Shown: positions 17,761-27,115 of the stretch, piece by piece
Layout of the letters: every line of letters starts with the position of its first letter
Position numbering within the stretch: position 1 is the stretch's first letter
Source of the DNA: Agromyces kandeliae
GTDB lineage: Bacteria; Actinomycetota; Actinomycetes; Actinomycetales; Microbacteriaceae
Direction: 5' to 3'
Length of the DNA stretch: 64,000 nucleotides
NCBI RefSeq assembly: GCF_009674665.1
Contig: NZ_WKJD01000003.1
Location: 1 to 64,000 of the forward strand
Notes under the pieces: generated by a model
What the model saw: the letters and a program-made list of their open reading frames with translations, nothing else
Told to the model about the DNA's origin: nothing
Database searches by the model: none
Translations under genes and position numbers: made by a program

Positions 17761-19305
17761 GTGAGCGACGAGACGGATGCCACGGGCGCGACGCCCGCGC
17801 AGGGGGAGCCCGCGTCGCCGGGCGACCCCGCGACGGCCCCATCGCCACGCGACCCGGTCGCCGCGACGACGCCCGACCGGCCACGGGGCGTCCGCTCGCT
17901 GATCGCCGAGCATCGGGTGCTCGCCGCCGTCGCCGCGGTCGCCGCCGTCGGACTGCTCGGAGGGGCCGTCGCGTTCGCCGCGACCATGACGGGCGGTGAC
18001 GCGTCGCCGACGCCGTCGGCCACCCCGACGCCGACCCCGACCGACACGCCCACGCCGACCCCCACCGCGACGCCGACCCCGACGCCCGAACCGGCGGCAC
18101 GCGTGCGCACGTGCTCGGTCGCGGGCCTCGCGGCCGATCCGCGCCTGGCGAACCTGCAGGCGCAGGTCATGAACGCCGAGACGGGGGAGGTGCTCTTCGA
18201 TCGCGGCGGGCTCGAGGCCTCGCGGACCGCGAGCGTCATGAAGGTCGTCACGGCCGCGGCCGCGCTCGCCGTCTTCTCGCCTGACGACCGCTTCGCGACG
18301 ACCGTCGTGAAGGGCGCCGAACCGGGCTCGGTCGTGCTCGTCGGCGGCGGCGACCTGACGCTCTCGCGGACCGCGACCGGCAACGAGACCGTCTACCCCG
18401 GTGCCGCGCACCTCGACGACCTCGCCGCCCAGGTGCGCGCGGCGTGGGACGCCGATCCGTCGAACCCGCCCCTCACGAAGCTCGTCCTCGACTCGTCGTA
18501 CTTCGGCGGGGAGACCTGGCATGCGAGCTGGGCGCCGACGGAGCGCGACCTCGGCTACATGCCCGAGATCACGGCCCTCATGGTCGACGGCGACCGCGAC
18601 GACCCGTACGCGAACACCTCGCGCCGGGGTGCCGACGCGGTCGGCCGGGCAGGCGACGCGTTCGCCTCGGAACTCGGGGGCGTGTCGGCGATCGAGCGCG
18701 GCACGGCGCCTGCCGGCGCGACCGAACTCGGCCGCGTCTGGTCGCCCACCGTCGCCCAGCTCATCGACAAGTCGCTCGTCGTATCGGACAACACGGTCGC
18801 GGAGATGCTCGCCCGGCAGGTGGCGGTCGCGGTGGGGACGGGGAACACGTTCGCGGCCATCGACCCCGCGGTGCGACAGGCGCTCGCGACGTACGGCATC
18901 GCCCGCGGCGGCATCCGGGTGATCGACGGGTCGGGACTCTCTCCCGACAACGCCGTGCCCCCCGCGTACCTCACCCGGCTGTTCGCCAAGGTCGAGGCGC
19001 GCGAGGGGAACCTCGGCGTGATCCGCGATGGCCTCCCCATCGCCGGCCAGCGCGGTTCGCTGTCGTACGCCGACCGGTTCGCGGGTGACAACGCCGTCGC
19101 GCACGGCGCGGTCTTCGCGAAGACCGGCTGGATCGACACGGGCTACACGCTCGGGGGCATCGTCCACGCGCAGGACGGCACGACCCTGACCTTCGCGATC
19201 TACGCGCTCGGCGACGTCTCGCAGATCACGGCCGACGCGAAGGTGGCGATCGACACGCTCACGACGGGCTTCTACCGCTGCGGCGACGAACTCTCGAACG
19301 AGTGA
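17761..19305 (+). CDS. dacB: D-alanyl-D-alanine carboxypeptidase / endopeptidase (PBP4 type)
   Basis: The 514-residue class C penicillin-binding protein has a cytosolic Pro/Ala-rich N-terminus, one membrane anchor (about residues 52-75), a Thr-Pro repeat linker (about 82-112) through the cell wall, and the peptidase S13 domain. The three active-site motifs are present: SVMK (Ser158, Lys161), SDN (342-344) and KTG (454-456). It trims peptidoglycan stem peptides outside the membrane. The cytosolic extension makes it longer than most DacB. GTG at 17761 is used. It stands alone, followed by nicotinamidase. Confidence 0.92.
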   Translation: MSDETDATGATPAQGEPASPGDPATAPSPRDPVAATTPDRPRGVRSLIAEHRVLAAVAAVAAVGLLGGAVAFAATMTGGDASPTPSATPTPTPTDTPTPTPTATPTPTPEPAARVRTCSVAGLAADPRLANLQAQVMNAETGEVLFDRGGLEASRTASVMKVVTAAAALAVFSPDDRFATTVVKGAEPGSVVLVGGGDLTLSRTATGNETVYPGAAHLDDLAAQVRAAWDADPSNPPLTKLVLDSSYFGGETWHASWAPTERDLGYMPEITALMVDGDRDDPYANTSRRGADAVGRAGDAFASELGGVSAIERGTAPAGATELGRVWSPTVAQLIDKSLVVSDNTVAEMLARQVAVAVGTGNTFAAIDPAVRQALATYGIARGGIRVIDGSGLSPDNAVPPAYLTRLFAKVEAREGNLGVIRDGLPIAGQRGSLSYADRFAGDNAVAHGAVFAKTGWIDTGYTLGGIVHAQDGTTLTFAIYALGDVSQITADAKVAIDTLTTGFYRCGDELSNE

Positions 19306-19399
19306 CCGAGGGCCTGCCGCGGCATCCGCGAATCGCGACAGAATGGAAGCGGCGGCCGGAGGAACCCCGCCCGAGACCCGAGGAGCGAAGGAGCCGATC

Positions 19400-20071
19400 A
19401 TGAGTCGGGCCCTGTTCATCATCGACGTGCAGAACGACTTCACCGAGGGCGGCGCGCTCGGCGTCGACGGCGGTGCGGCCGTCGCGGCGGGCATCACCGC
19501 CTACCTCGCCGAGCACGGCGAACGCTACGACCTCGTCGTGGCATCCCGCGACTGGCACAACCCCGACGACGACAACGGCGGGCATTTCGCGACCGATGCC
19601 GAGCCCGACTTCGTGACGACCTGGCCCAAGCACTGCATGGCAGGCACGCCGGGTGCCGAGTACCATCCCGCGCTCGACACGAGCGGGGTCGACGTGCACA
19701 TCCGCAAGGGCCAGGGGGTGCCGGCGTACTCGATCTTCGAGGGCACGGATGACTCGGGCGCGTCGATCACCGAGGTGCTCGAGCAGCACGGCATCACCGA
19801 CATCGACGTCGCGGGTCTCGCGACCGACTACTGCGTGCGCGCGAGCGCGCTCGACGCGATCGAGCACGGGCGCCACGTGCGCGTGCTCCGCGACCTGGTC
19901 GCGGGCGTCGCGGCGGAGTCGTCCGCCGCGGCGATCGCCGAACTCGGTCACGCCGGGGCCGCGATCGTCGAATCCGCGGAGCTTCCGCCGGGCGAGGTCG
20001 TCGAGACGGACGAGCCCGATGGCACGGACGACGCCGGCGCAACTGCCGACGACGAGGCGGGTCGCGCGTGA
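19400..20071 (+). CDS. pncA: Nicotinamidase / isochorismatase-family hydrolase
   Basis: The 223-residue enzyme probably converts nicotinamide to nicotinate for NAD salvage. The catalytic triad is readable: Asp9 in IIDVQNDF, Lys103 in HIRKGQG, Cys145 in TDYCVRAS. The metal site is DWHNPDD with His62 in GGHF. The acidic tail after residue 195 (ETDEPDGTDDAG) is extra compared with typical PncA. ATG at 19400 has AGGAGCGAAGGAG upstream. Its stop overlaps the GTG of the next gene. It would also hydrolyse pyrazinamide if typical of the family. Confidence 0.9.
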   Translation: MSRALFIIDVQNDFTEGGALGVDGGAAVAAGITAYLAEHGERYDLVVASRDWHNPDDDNGGHFATDAEPDFVTTWPKHCMAGTPGAEYHPALDTSGVDVHIRKGQGVPAYSIFEGTDDSGASITEVLEQHGITDIDVAGLATDYCVRASALDAIEHGRHVRVLRDLVAGVAAESSAAAIAELGHAGAAIVESAELPPGEVVETDEPDGTDDAGATADDEAGRA

Positions 20072-20838
20072 TCGGGCCGGCCTCGTCTGCGCCGGTCCTG
20101 CACGCCGAGGCTCCGGACGGCGTCCTCATCGCCTACCGCGTGCACGGTGACGATGCCGAGTCGGGTCGCCCGCCCGTCCTGCTGGTGCACGGCTTCGCGT
20201 CGGACTCGACCGTCACGTGGGACGGCACGGGGTGGGTGCGCTCCCTCGTGGAGTCCGGCCGTCGCGTGATCACGATGGACCTCCGCGGGCACGGTGCGAG
20301 CGACAAGCCGGCCGACGCCGACGCGTACGCACCCGATCGACTCGGCGGCGACCTCCTCGCGGTGCTCGACTCGGCCGGCGCCGAGCGGTGCGACGCGATC
20401 GGCTACTCGATGGGCAATCGGGTCATCTCCGCCCTCTGCGAGCTCGCCCCCGATCGGGTGCGTCGCGTCGTGGTGGGCGGTGCGGGGCCGACGGAGCTGT
20501 TCGCGACGTGGGACGTCGAGGATGCACGCGGGTACCTCGTCGACGGCACGCAACCGCGCAACCCGGTGATCGCCCAGGTCCTGGCCCCGGCGATCCGGGC
20601 CGGCGCCGACCGCGAGGCGCTCCTGGCGTGCATCGAGGGCGTCTCGGGCGCCCCGCTCGCGATCCCCGGCGGCATCCCGGTCCTGTTCGTCGCTGGCGAG
20701 GAGGACCCGGTGCCGGTCGGCGTGCAGCAGCTCGCGCTCGACTGGGGGAGCGACCTCATCACGATCCGGGGTCGCGACCACGTCTCGACGCTGACGTCCC
20801 GCACGTTCAAGGACGCGGCGATCGACTTCCTCGTCTGA
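20068..20838 (+). CDS. Alpha/beta-fold hydrolase
   Basis: The 256-residue cytosolic hydrolase has LLVHGFASDS (oxyanion region), MDLRGHGASDKP, nucleophile elbow GYSMGN and terminal GRDHVST with the catalytic His. It resembles esterases/peroxidases of the 3-oxoadipate enol-lactonase-like group, but the substrate is unknown. The GTG start overlaps the pncA stop (GTGA), so the two are co-expressed. Confidence 0.85.
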   Translation: MIGPASSAPVLHAEAPDGVLIAYRVHGDDAESGRPPVLLVHGFASDSTVTWDGTGWVRSLVESGRRVITMDLRGHGASDKPADADAYAPDRLGGDLLAVLDSAGAERCDAIGYSMGNRVISALCELAPDRVRRVVVGGAGPTELFATWDVEDARGYLVDGTQPRNPVIAQVLAPAIRAGADREALLACIEGVSGAPLAIPGGIPVLFVAGEEDPVPVGVQQLALDWGSDLITIRGRDHVSTLTSRTFKDAAIDFLV

Positions 20839-20851
20839 CCTGCGATTCGGA

Positions 20852-21847
20852 TCACGCGGCCGTCGCGCGCGCTCGGACGGCGGTCGGCGGCTCGCCGAAC
20901 TCCGCGCGGAAGGCGCGGCTGAAGTGCGCGGCATCGGCGAAACCCCAGCGGGCCGCGACCTGGCCGACCGGCCTGTGCGCCGCGAGCGGGTCCCGCAGTT
21001 CGCGCCGGCAGCGGTCGAGCCGGCGTGATCGGATCCAGCTGGAGACGGTGAGACCCTCCTCGTGGAAGATCGCGTGCAGGTGGCGCGTCGAGATGAAGTG
21101 GGCCGCGGCGATCCTCGCCGGCGTGAGTTCGGGGTCGCCCAACCGGTCGTCGAGCCAGGCCTGGATGCCGCGGAGCACGGCCCGGTGGGGTCGGTCGGCG
21201 TCCCGGGCGACGTCGAGCTCGCGAGCGTAGAGCGTCGTCACGAGGTCGACCGCGTTGCGGGCCAAGCGGCCGCCGATGGGTCCGTCGAGTTGATGGAGGT
21301 CGCCCGCGAGTTCGGCGAGGAAGCGCGCGACCACGCGGCCGAGGCCGTCCTCGCCCGCGATGCGCGCGGCCGTCATGCCCTGCACGGCGTCGGTGGGCAG
21401 CTCGAGCATCCGGTGCGGCAGCATGAGCACGAGCGTGCTGAACGCCTCCTCGAACACGAGGGTGTACGGCGAATCGGTGTCGTAGATCGTGAGGTCGCCG
21501 GGCCGGAGCACGGCCTCGCGGGAGTCCTGCACGAGCAGGCCCGTGCCGCAGAGCTGGAGGCCGAGCTTGAAGGAGCGATGCTCGGACCGGGCGACGAGCT
21601 CGGGCGTGCGGTGGATCTCGTGTCCCGAGGCGGTGACCACGGAGACGTGGATGTCGTCGCCGATCGAGGCGCGGATGTCCCCGCGGAATGCGTCCGGATC
21701 GTCCGCGCGCACGCGGAGCGGAACGAAGGACCGCGAGGCGAGCGCGCTGAACTCGGCGAAGTCGAGCGCCAGCGACGAGGTGTCGATCGCGGGCATGTCC
21801 GACGCGGGCGCGGGGGAGGGGAAGGATCCGTGGGGCACGGGATGCAC
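20852..21847 (-). CDS. AraC-family regulator, FeaR-like
   Basis: The 331-residue protein has a cupin-like AraC-binding-like N-terminal domain (about 30-200; HRSFKLGLQLCGTGLLV, LRPGDLTIYDTDSPYTLVF) and a C-terminal double helix-turn-helix (about 220-325; LTPARIAAAHFISTRHLHAIFHEEG and VAARWGFADAAHFSRAFRAEFG). This architecture is that of FeaR, which in E. coli activates the amine oxidase and phenylacetaldehyde dehydrogenase genes. It is divergent from an amine permease and lies near an amine oxidase, so a similar role is likely. The GTG start at 21847 is the longest credible; an internal ATG 17 codons later is possible. Confidence 0.85.
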   Translation of the reverse strand: MHPVPHGSFPSPAPASDMPAIDTSSLALDFAEFSALASRSFVPLRVRADDPDAFRGDIRASIGDDIHVSVVTASGHEIHRTPELVARSEHRSFKLGLQLCGTGLLVQDSREAVLRPGDLTIYDTDSPYTLVFEEAFSTLVLMLPHRMLELPTDAVQGMTAARIAGEDGLGRVVARFLAELAGDLHQLDGPIGGRLARNAVDLVTTLYARELDVARDADRPHRAVLRGIQAWLDDRLGDPELTPARIAAAHFISTRHLHAIFHEEGLTVSSWIRSRRLDRCRRELRDPLAAHRPVGQVAARWGFADAAHFSRAFRAEFGEPPTAVRARATAA

Positions 21848-22049
21848 CTCATCTCTCGGTGGGACGTCGATGTCCGGGTCGAGAGGAAACTCTACGCGCG
21901 TTGAGGCAAATTCGACAGGGCGAGTCTGCGGCCGGGGTCAATCGGCGTACGCTCTGCGACAAGCCAGGCGCGCCGGCGCACGGAACCATGGGCCGGAACC
22001 GGGCGATGCCGCCGTGGCTCGCCCTCCGTCGACCAAGGGATTTCCAGCC

Positions 22050-23588
22050 ATGACCTCCGCAACGACGACGACGTCGCCGTCGGCGACCGGTGGGCTCAGC
22101 CACCGCCGACTCGGCGTGCCATCCGTCACCCTCATGATCATCGCGGCGTCGGCGCCGCTCACCGTCGTCGCCGGCGGCGTGACCACGACCTTCGCCGTGA
22201 CCGGCGTGATCGGCGTGCCGGTCGGCTTCATCGTGCTCGCCGCGGCGCTCGCGGTGTTCGCCGTCGGCTACGCCGCGATGAGCCGCTACGTCACGAACGC
22301 CGGCGCCTTCTACGCCTACATCGCCCAGGGCATCGGACGCCCCTTCGGCGTCGGCGCCTCGCTCGTCGCGCTCGTGGCGTACAACGCCATGCAGGTCGGC
22401 ATCTACGGCCTGTTCGGATTCCAGATGTCGATGTTCCTCGAGGCCAAGTTCGGCATCTCCACGCCGTGGTGGCTCTGGATCTTCGCCTGCATCGTCGTCG
22501 TCGGCGCGCTCGGCGTGAATCGTGTCGACCTGTCGGCCAAGGTCCTCGGAATCCTCGTCGCCCTGGAGTTCGCCGCCGTGCTCGTCTTCGACCTCGTCGC
22601 GTTCGCGGTCGCGCCCGAAGGCGTGAGCACCGCCGGGCTCCAGCCGGCCGAGTTCCTCGTGCCCGGCGTCGGCGCCGTCCTCTCGTTCGGGGTCGCAGCA
22701 TTCATGGGCTTCGAGTCGGCCGCGATCTACGGCGAGGAGTCGAAGGACCCGAAGCGCACGGTCGCCCGGGCGACCTACTCGGCCGTCGCGATCATCGGCG
22801 TCTTCTACGCGTTCAGCGCGTGGGCGTTCACGGTCGGCATCGGACCGTCGCAGATCGTCGATGCTTCGGCGACCTACGGCCCCGACCTGATGTTCGTGTT
22901 CATGGGCCAGCATGCGCCGGTCATCCTGAGCGACCTCATGCAGGTGCTGTTCCTCACGAGCCTGTTCGCCGCCCTGCAGTCCTTCCACAACGCCGTCGCC
23001 CGCTACCTGTTCTCGCTCGGGCGCGAGGGCGTGCTGCACCGCGGCCTCGGTGCGGTGCGCGCGGGCTCGCGTGCGCCGTGGGCCGGCTCGGTCGCCCAGA
23101 GCGCGATCGCGATCGTGGTGACGCTCGGGTTCGTCGTCGCGGGCGAGGGCATGGGCCTCAAGTCCGACTTCGCGCCGGTCGAGTTCCTCTACCCGGTCCT
23201 CACGATGTTCACCTGGCTCACCAACACCGGCGCCATGGGACTCGTGCTGCTGATGGGCGTCATCGCGATCGCGGTGATCGGGTTCTTCCGACGCGACCGT
23301 CGCGGACTCGGCGCGTGGCAGACGCTCATCGCGCCGGTGATCTCGGCGGTCGTCCTGTTCGCGGTGTTCGTGCTCATCCTCGCCAACTTCAACGTCCTGC
23401 TCGGGCAGACCGAGACCACAGCGGTCACGTTCGTCCTGCCTGCGCTGCTCATCGTCCCGGGCGTCGTCGGGGTCGTGTGGGGCATGGCGATCCGCCGCAG
23501 GAACCCGGAGCTGTACGCGCGCATCGGCCACGGCCTCGAGGAGGCTGAGGCCGCCGCCGTGGCGGGCGAGCCGCACCGCGGCATCTAG
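22050..23588 (+). CDS. APC-superfamily amino acid/amine permease
   Basis: The 512-residue permease has about 12 membrane helices. The first follows LGVPSVTLMIIAASAPLTVVAGG, with the broken-helix pattern of APC transporters; AFMGFESAAIYGEESKDPKRTV is the consensus TM6 and following loop. The substrate is inferred only from position: it is divergent from a FeaR-like regulator and close to the amine oxidase, so an aromatic amine or amino acid is plausible. ATG at 22050 follows AAGGGATTTCC. Its TAG shares bases with the stop of the convergent membrane-protein gene. Confidence 0.88.
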   Translation: MTSATTTTSPSATGGLSHRRLGVPSVTLMIIAASAPLTVVAGGVTTTFAVTGVIGVPVGFIVLAAALAVFAVGYAAMSRYVTNAGAFYAYIAQGIGRPFGVGASLVALVAYNAMQVGIYGLFGFQMSMFLEAKFGISTPWWLWIFACIVVVGALGVNRVDLSAKVLGILVALEFAAVLVFDLVAFAVAPEGVSTAGLQPAEFLVPGVGAVLSFGVAAFMGFESAAIYGEESKDPKRTVARATYSAVAIIGVFYAFSAWAFTVGIGPSQIVDASATYGPDLMFVFMGQHAPVILSDLMQVLFLTSLFAALQSFHNAVARYLFSLGREGVLHRGLGAVRAGSRAPWAGSVAQSAIAIVVTLGFVVAGEGMGLKSDFAPVEFLYPVLTMFTWLTNTGAMGLVLLMGVIAIAVIGFFRRDRRGLGAWQTLIAPVISAVVLFAVFVLILANFNVLLGQTETTAVTFVLPALLIVPGVVGVVWGMAIRRRNPELYARIGHGLEEAEAAAVAGEPHRGI

Positions 23589-24160
23589 GCGACGAACGCG
23601 CTCACGAGACCGGGAGCGGCCATGGCGGCGAGCATGACGGTCATGCTCGCCGCCGCGAGGCCGTGGCCGGCCGCGTCGCGGCCGTCGCGCACCGCCCGGA
23701 GGGTGACCCCGGCGCCGAGCGCGACCACCCCGAGGACGCCGACAGTCCCGGCGCCGAGGAGCGGGGCCGAGTGCCCGTGCGCCACGGCGGACGCAGCGTG
23801 GACGTCGCTGCCGGCGGCGGCCACGAGCCATCCGGTCGCGATCAGCGCCAGGGCGTGGTGCAGGTCGTGGATCGGGCGGGAGCGGACGCCGACCGCCCGA
23901 GGGTCCCTGGGCGTGGCGGTGGCGGAGCGGTTCGACCGATCGACGCGCGAGCGGATGCCGAGGGCGAGGCCCGCGAGGACGAGGATGCCCGCCCACGCCA
24001 CGCCGGGGAGGATGCCGGTGGCGGCCGTGTCGAACATGGCCGCGAGCATCGCGAGTGCGGCGACCGCGTCGAGGGCGCGGAGTCGACGGCCCCGGGCGAG
24101 CGTCGCGCCGGTGCCGGCCAGCGCGCCGGCGAGCATGAATCCGTGTGCGACCTCGGCCAT
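23585..24160 (-). CDS. Small multi-pass membrane protein, His-bearing
   Basis: The 191-residue protein has about five hydrophobic segments (AHGFMLAGALAGTGATL, ALDAVAALAMLAAMFDTAATGI, AGILVLAGLALGI, HHALALIATGWLVAA, GTVGVLGVVALGAGV). Histidines lie at the helix ends (VAHGF, DLHHA, AVAHGHS). Such His-rich helices occur in metal-related membrane proteins, and the neighbour is a copper amine oxidase, so a link with copper is possible but unproven. ATG at 24160 follows GGGGAACGA; a longer frame overlapping tynA was rejected. The stop overlaps that of the convergent permease. Confidence 0.65.
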   Translation of the reverse strand: MAEVAHGFMLAGALAGTGATLARGRRLRALDAVAALAMLAAMFDTAATGILPGVAWAGILVLAGLALGIRSRVDRSNRSATATPRDPRAVGVRSRPIHDLHHALALIATGWLVAAAGSDVHAASAVAHGHSAPLLGAGTVGVLGVVALGAGVTLRAVRDGRDAAGHGLAAASMTVMLAAMAAPGLVSAFVA

Positions 24161-24179
24161 TCGTTCCCCGAATCTTCCC

Positions 24180-24236
24180 TGTTCCGGCGAGTCCGGATAT
24201 ATTACTCGACAAACGTAGAGAAAAACGAGGTGCACC
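24180..24236 (+). promoter_or_regulatory. Promoter and ribosome site of the amine oxidase gene
   Basis: An unusually A/T-rich patch contains TATATT (24198-24203) as a -10 candidate, followed by an A-rich leader and GAGG (24227-24230) 6 bases before the ATG. No clean -35 is visible, which fits an activator-dependent promoter. Confidence 0.5.
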
Positions 24237-26276
24237 ATGACGACGATGTCGACCACCCGAGCCGCAGAGCGGCACCACTCGCCCGATCCGGGCGCGCCCG
24301 CGATCGACCCGATGCGCGGCCTCTCAGCCGACGAGATCGACGCGACGCGCGAGATCCTGGCCGAAGCCGGCCTCCTCGCCGAGCACACGCGGTTCGTGTA
24401 CGTCGGCCTCGACGAGCCCGCCAAGCCCGACGTCCTCGCCGGCATCCAGCTCCCGCGCGTCGCCCGGGTGCTCCTGCTCGACCGGGCCACGGGTGCGTCC
24501 TCCGACGTGCGGGTCTCGGTCACCGACCGGTCGATCCTCCGCCGTGACGAGATCGACGGCGCGAACGGGCAGGTGCCGATCCTCGACGTCGAGTTCGAGG
24601 CGATCTACGACCTGCTGGGCGCCGAGCCCGAGTGGCACGAGGCCCTCGCCAAGCGCGGCATCACGCACGAGCAGGTCGCGCTCGCCCCGTTGTCGGCGGG
24701 CGAGTACGGGTTCGAGGCCGAGCGGGGGCGCCGCGTCATCCGCGTGCTCGCCTTCATGCGGCACGACGAGCAGGACCACTGCTGGGCGCACCCCGTCGAC
24801 GGGCTCTGCGCCTACGTCGACATGATCGAGGGCCGGATGTTCGAGCTCATCGACCACAGGGTCTACGACATCCCCGCCGAGTCGGGGAACTTCGACGACC
24901 CCGAGGTGCAGGGCGCGCCGCTCGACACGCTGAAGCCGATCAGCATCACCCAGCCCGAGGGGCCGAGCTTCACCGTCGAGGAGGACCGGGTGAGCTGGGC
25001 GAACTGGCGGTTCTCGCTCGCGTTCGACGCGCGCGAGGGGCTCGTGCTCCGTCGCATCCGCTACGTCGACGCCGACCAGGGCGGCATCGAACGCGACATC
25101 GTCTACCGCGCCTCCATCGCCGAGATGGTCGTGCCCTACGGCGACCCGTCTCCCGCGCGCTTCTGGCAGAACTACTTCGACACGGGGGAGTACGTCTTCG
25201 GCCGCTACGCGAACTCCCTGCAGCTCGGGTGCGACTGCCTCGGCGAGATCCGGTACTTCGACGCCACCATCGCCGACGAATTCGGCCACCCCCGCGTCAT
25301 CCCGAACGCGATCTGCATGCACGAGGAGGACTACGGGACCCTCTGGAAGCACACCGACATCTACACGGGCTCGAACGAGGTCCGCCGCCAGCGGCGCCTC
25401 GTGATCAGCTTCTTCACGACGGTCGGCAACTACGACTACGGGTTCTACTGGTACCTCTACCTCGACGGCACGATCGAGTGCGAGGCGAAGCTCACGGGCG
25501 TGCTGTTCTCGTCGGCCTACGACCCGGAGGCGGGCGATCACGCGAGCGAGGTCGCTCCCGGGCTCGGGGCGCCCTACCACCAGCACCTGTTCAGCGCGCG
25601 GCTCGACATGATGGTCGACGGCGTCGCGAACGCGGTCGAGGAGGTCGACGCGGTGCGCGTGCCGATGGGCGAGGGCAACGCCTACGGCAACGCGTTCACC
25701 AAGCGCACGACCCGACTGCGGACCGAGGCCGAGGGCGCGCGCGATGCCGACCCCGTCGCGGGACGCGCCTGGCACATCGTCAACACCGAGCGGCAGAACC
25801 GGCTCGGCCGCCCCGTCGGGTACGAACTCCGCGCGGAGGGCACGCCGACGCTGCTCGCCGACCCCGAGTCGGTCATCGCCAAGCGCGCCGGCTTCACGCG
25901 CAAGCACCTCTGGGTCACGCGCTACGACCGCGACGAACGCTACCCGGCGGGCGACCTCGTCAACCAGAACCCCGGCGGCGACGGCCTCCCGCGCTACACG
26001 GAGGCCGACCGCTCGATCGACGGCGAGGACATCGTGCTCTGGCACACCTTCGGCCCCACGCACTTCCCGCGCGTGGAGGACTGGCCGGTCATGCCCGTCG
26101 ACTACGCGAAGTTCACCCTGAAGCCCTACGGCTTCTTCGGGCGGAACCCCACGCTCAACGTCCCCTCGTCCAAGTCGCTGGGCATGGCGTGCCACACGGA
26201 TGCCGCGGCCGGCGGATGCCACTGCGAGGCGGGCGAGTGCACGTGCTCGGGGCACGGGCACGGGCACGGGCACTGA
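24237..26276 (+). CDS. tynA: Primary-amine oxidase (copper/topaquinone)
   Basis: The 679-residue enzyme oxidises primary amines to aldehydes with release of H2O2 and ammonia, like Arthrobacter phenylethylamine and histamine oxidases. Visible active-site parts are Asp315 in YFDTGEYVFG (catalytic base), NYDY at 398-401 whose first Tyr (399) becomes topaquinone, and copper ligands His448, His450 (PYHQH) and His609 (GPTHF). There is no signal peptide. The C-terminus has an odd metal-binding-looking tail (652-679) with five Cys and a Gly-His repeat. Phenylethylamine, tyramine, dopamine or histamine are possible substrates. The neighbouring aldehyde dehydrogenase and hpa genes favour aromatic amines. 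Confidence 0.93.
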   Translation: MTTMSTTRAAERHHSPDPGAPAIDPMRGLSADEIDATREILAEAGLLAEHTRFVYVGLDEPAKPDVLAGIQLPRVARVLLLDRATGASSDVRVSVTDRSILRRDEIDGANGQVPILDVEFEAIYDLLGAEPEWHEALAKRGITHEQVALAPLSAGEYGFEAERGRRVIRVLAFMRHDEQDHCWAHPVDGLCAYVDMIEGRMFELIDHRVYDIPAESGNFDDPEVQGAPLDTLKPISITQPEGPSFTVEEDRVSWANWRFSLAFDAREGLVLRRIRYVDADQGGIERDIVYRASIAEMVVPYGDPSPARFWQNYFDTGEYVFGRYANSLQLGCDCLGEIRYFDATIADEFGHPRVIPNAICMHEEDYGTLWKHTDIYTGSNEVRRQRRLVISFFTTVGNYDYGFYWYLYLDGTIECEAKLTGVLFSSAYDPEAGDHASEVAPGLGAPYHQHLFSARLDMMVDGVANAVEEVDAVRVPMGEGNAYGNAFTKRTTRLRTEAEGARDADPVAGRAWHIVNTERQNRLGRPVGYELRAEGTPTLLADPESVIAKRAGFTRKHLWVTRYDRDERYPAGDLVNQNPGGDGLPRYTEADRSIDGEDIVLWHTFGPTHFPRVEDWPVMPVDYAKFTLKPYGFFGRNPTLNVPSSKSLGMACHTDAAAGGCHCEAGECTCSGHGHGHGH

Positions 26277-26296
26277 CGCCCGGACGATCGGATCGA

Positions 26297-26334
26297 GACG
26301 GGCGGATGCCGCGGGGGCGCCGCATCCGCCCGTC
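26297..26334. terminator. Hairpin terminator after tynA, carrying GGATGC arms
   Basis: GACGGGCGGATGC (26297-26309) pairs perfectly with 26322-26334 over 13 bp around a 12-base G/C loop, 20 bases after the tynA stop. Confidence 0.7.
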
Positions 26335-26420
26335 CCCGCCGTGCCCGTCGGCGCCCCTCTCGACGGTCGGCACCCGTGGTCCGACGCCGCTCCTCCTCGA
26401 CAGCGGATACGATCGGCGGA

Positions 26421-26918
26421 GTGTCGAAACGGAACGGGCGGCTGAGCCGGGTCCCACCGCGCGTGGTCTTCATGTGCGGTCCGGCCGGCGCGGGGAAGTC
26501 CACCGTCGCTCGGCGTCTCGAACGGCAGGGGATGGTACGTCTCTCGTTCGACGAGGTGGCGTGGGCACGTGGGATCCGCTCGATGCCGCTTCCGCGTGAG
26601 GTCCATGCCCAGATCGAGGAGGTGCTCCGGGCCCGGCTGTTCGAGCTCGTGACCGCCGGGGCGGACGTCGTCCTCGACTTCTCGTTCTGGTCGCGCCGCG
26701 TGAGAGAGTCGTACCGCTCCCTCCTGAGGCCGCTCGGGATCGAGCCGGAGATCATCTACCTGGCGACGCCGAGGGAGGTCGCCCTGGCGAGGGTGCGCGC
26801 CCGTCGTCTCGAGCACGGGGACGATTTCACCCTGCCGGAGGAGGTCGCGGCCTCGTACTTCGACCATTTCGAGCCGCCGACCGCCGACGAGGGACCGCTC
26901 GAGGTCATCCACCCCTGA
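26421..26918 (+). CDS. AAA/zeta-like small nucleoside-triphosphate-dependent kinase
   Basis: The 165-residue P-loop protein has FMCGPAGAGKSTVARRLE (Walker A), RLSFDEVAWARG, VVLDFSFWSRRVRESYR (Walker B-like with acidic residue) and a lid-like REVALARVRARRLEHGDD. It belongs with the AAA_33 group of small kinases found near antibiotic-resistance and nucleotide-modification genes. The phosphorylated substrate is unknown. GTG at 26421 is used; an internal GTG/ATG before the P-loop is also possible. It is followed by arr, 197 bases later, but is not obviously co-transcribed with it. Confidence 0.75.
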   Translation: MSKRNGRLSRVPPRVVFMCGPAGAGKSTVARRLERQGMVRLSFDEVAWARGIRSMPLPREVHAQIEEVLRARLFELVTAGADVVLDFSFWSRRVRESYRSLLRPLGIEPEIIYLATPREVALARVRARRLEHGDDFTLPEEVAASYFDHFEPPTADEGPLEVIHP

Positions 26919-27115
26919 CCAGCCGGGTGACGGACGAGTCGACGCGCGTGCCGACGGCGATGGACGCCGGAGCGGCATCCCCGGAGGTCGGGACGACGGA
27001 CGGCGAGCGACGCATCCGACATGCCGCGGGCGGGTCCCTGAGCAGCGGACCGTTCCACCCCGGTCGCCCCGTCCCGATCCCGATCACCGCTCGCGGCAGG
27101 GTCTACGCTGTCCCG

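Noticed and set aside
18000..18095. Tandem repeat of CCGACG/CCGACC-like units as a non-coding microsatellite
   Set aside because: It is in frame and encodes the Thr-Pro linker of the cell-wall carboxypeptidase.
26190..26276. Gly-His tail of the amine oxidase as an engineered affinity tag
   Set aside because: It alternates Gly and His, is preceded by a natural-looking Cys-rich segment, and runs into a normal stop and terminator. No vector sequence is nearby.
26927..27115. N-terminal extension of arr back to base 26927
   Set aside because: It adds 63 residues with no family similarity. The length and N-terminus from the GTG at 27116 match known Arr.
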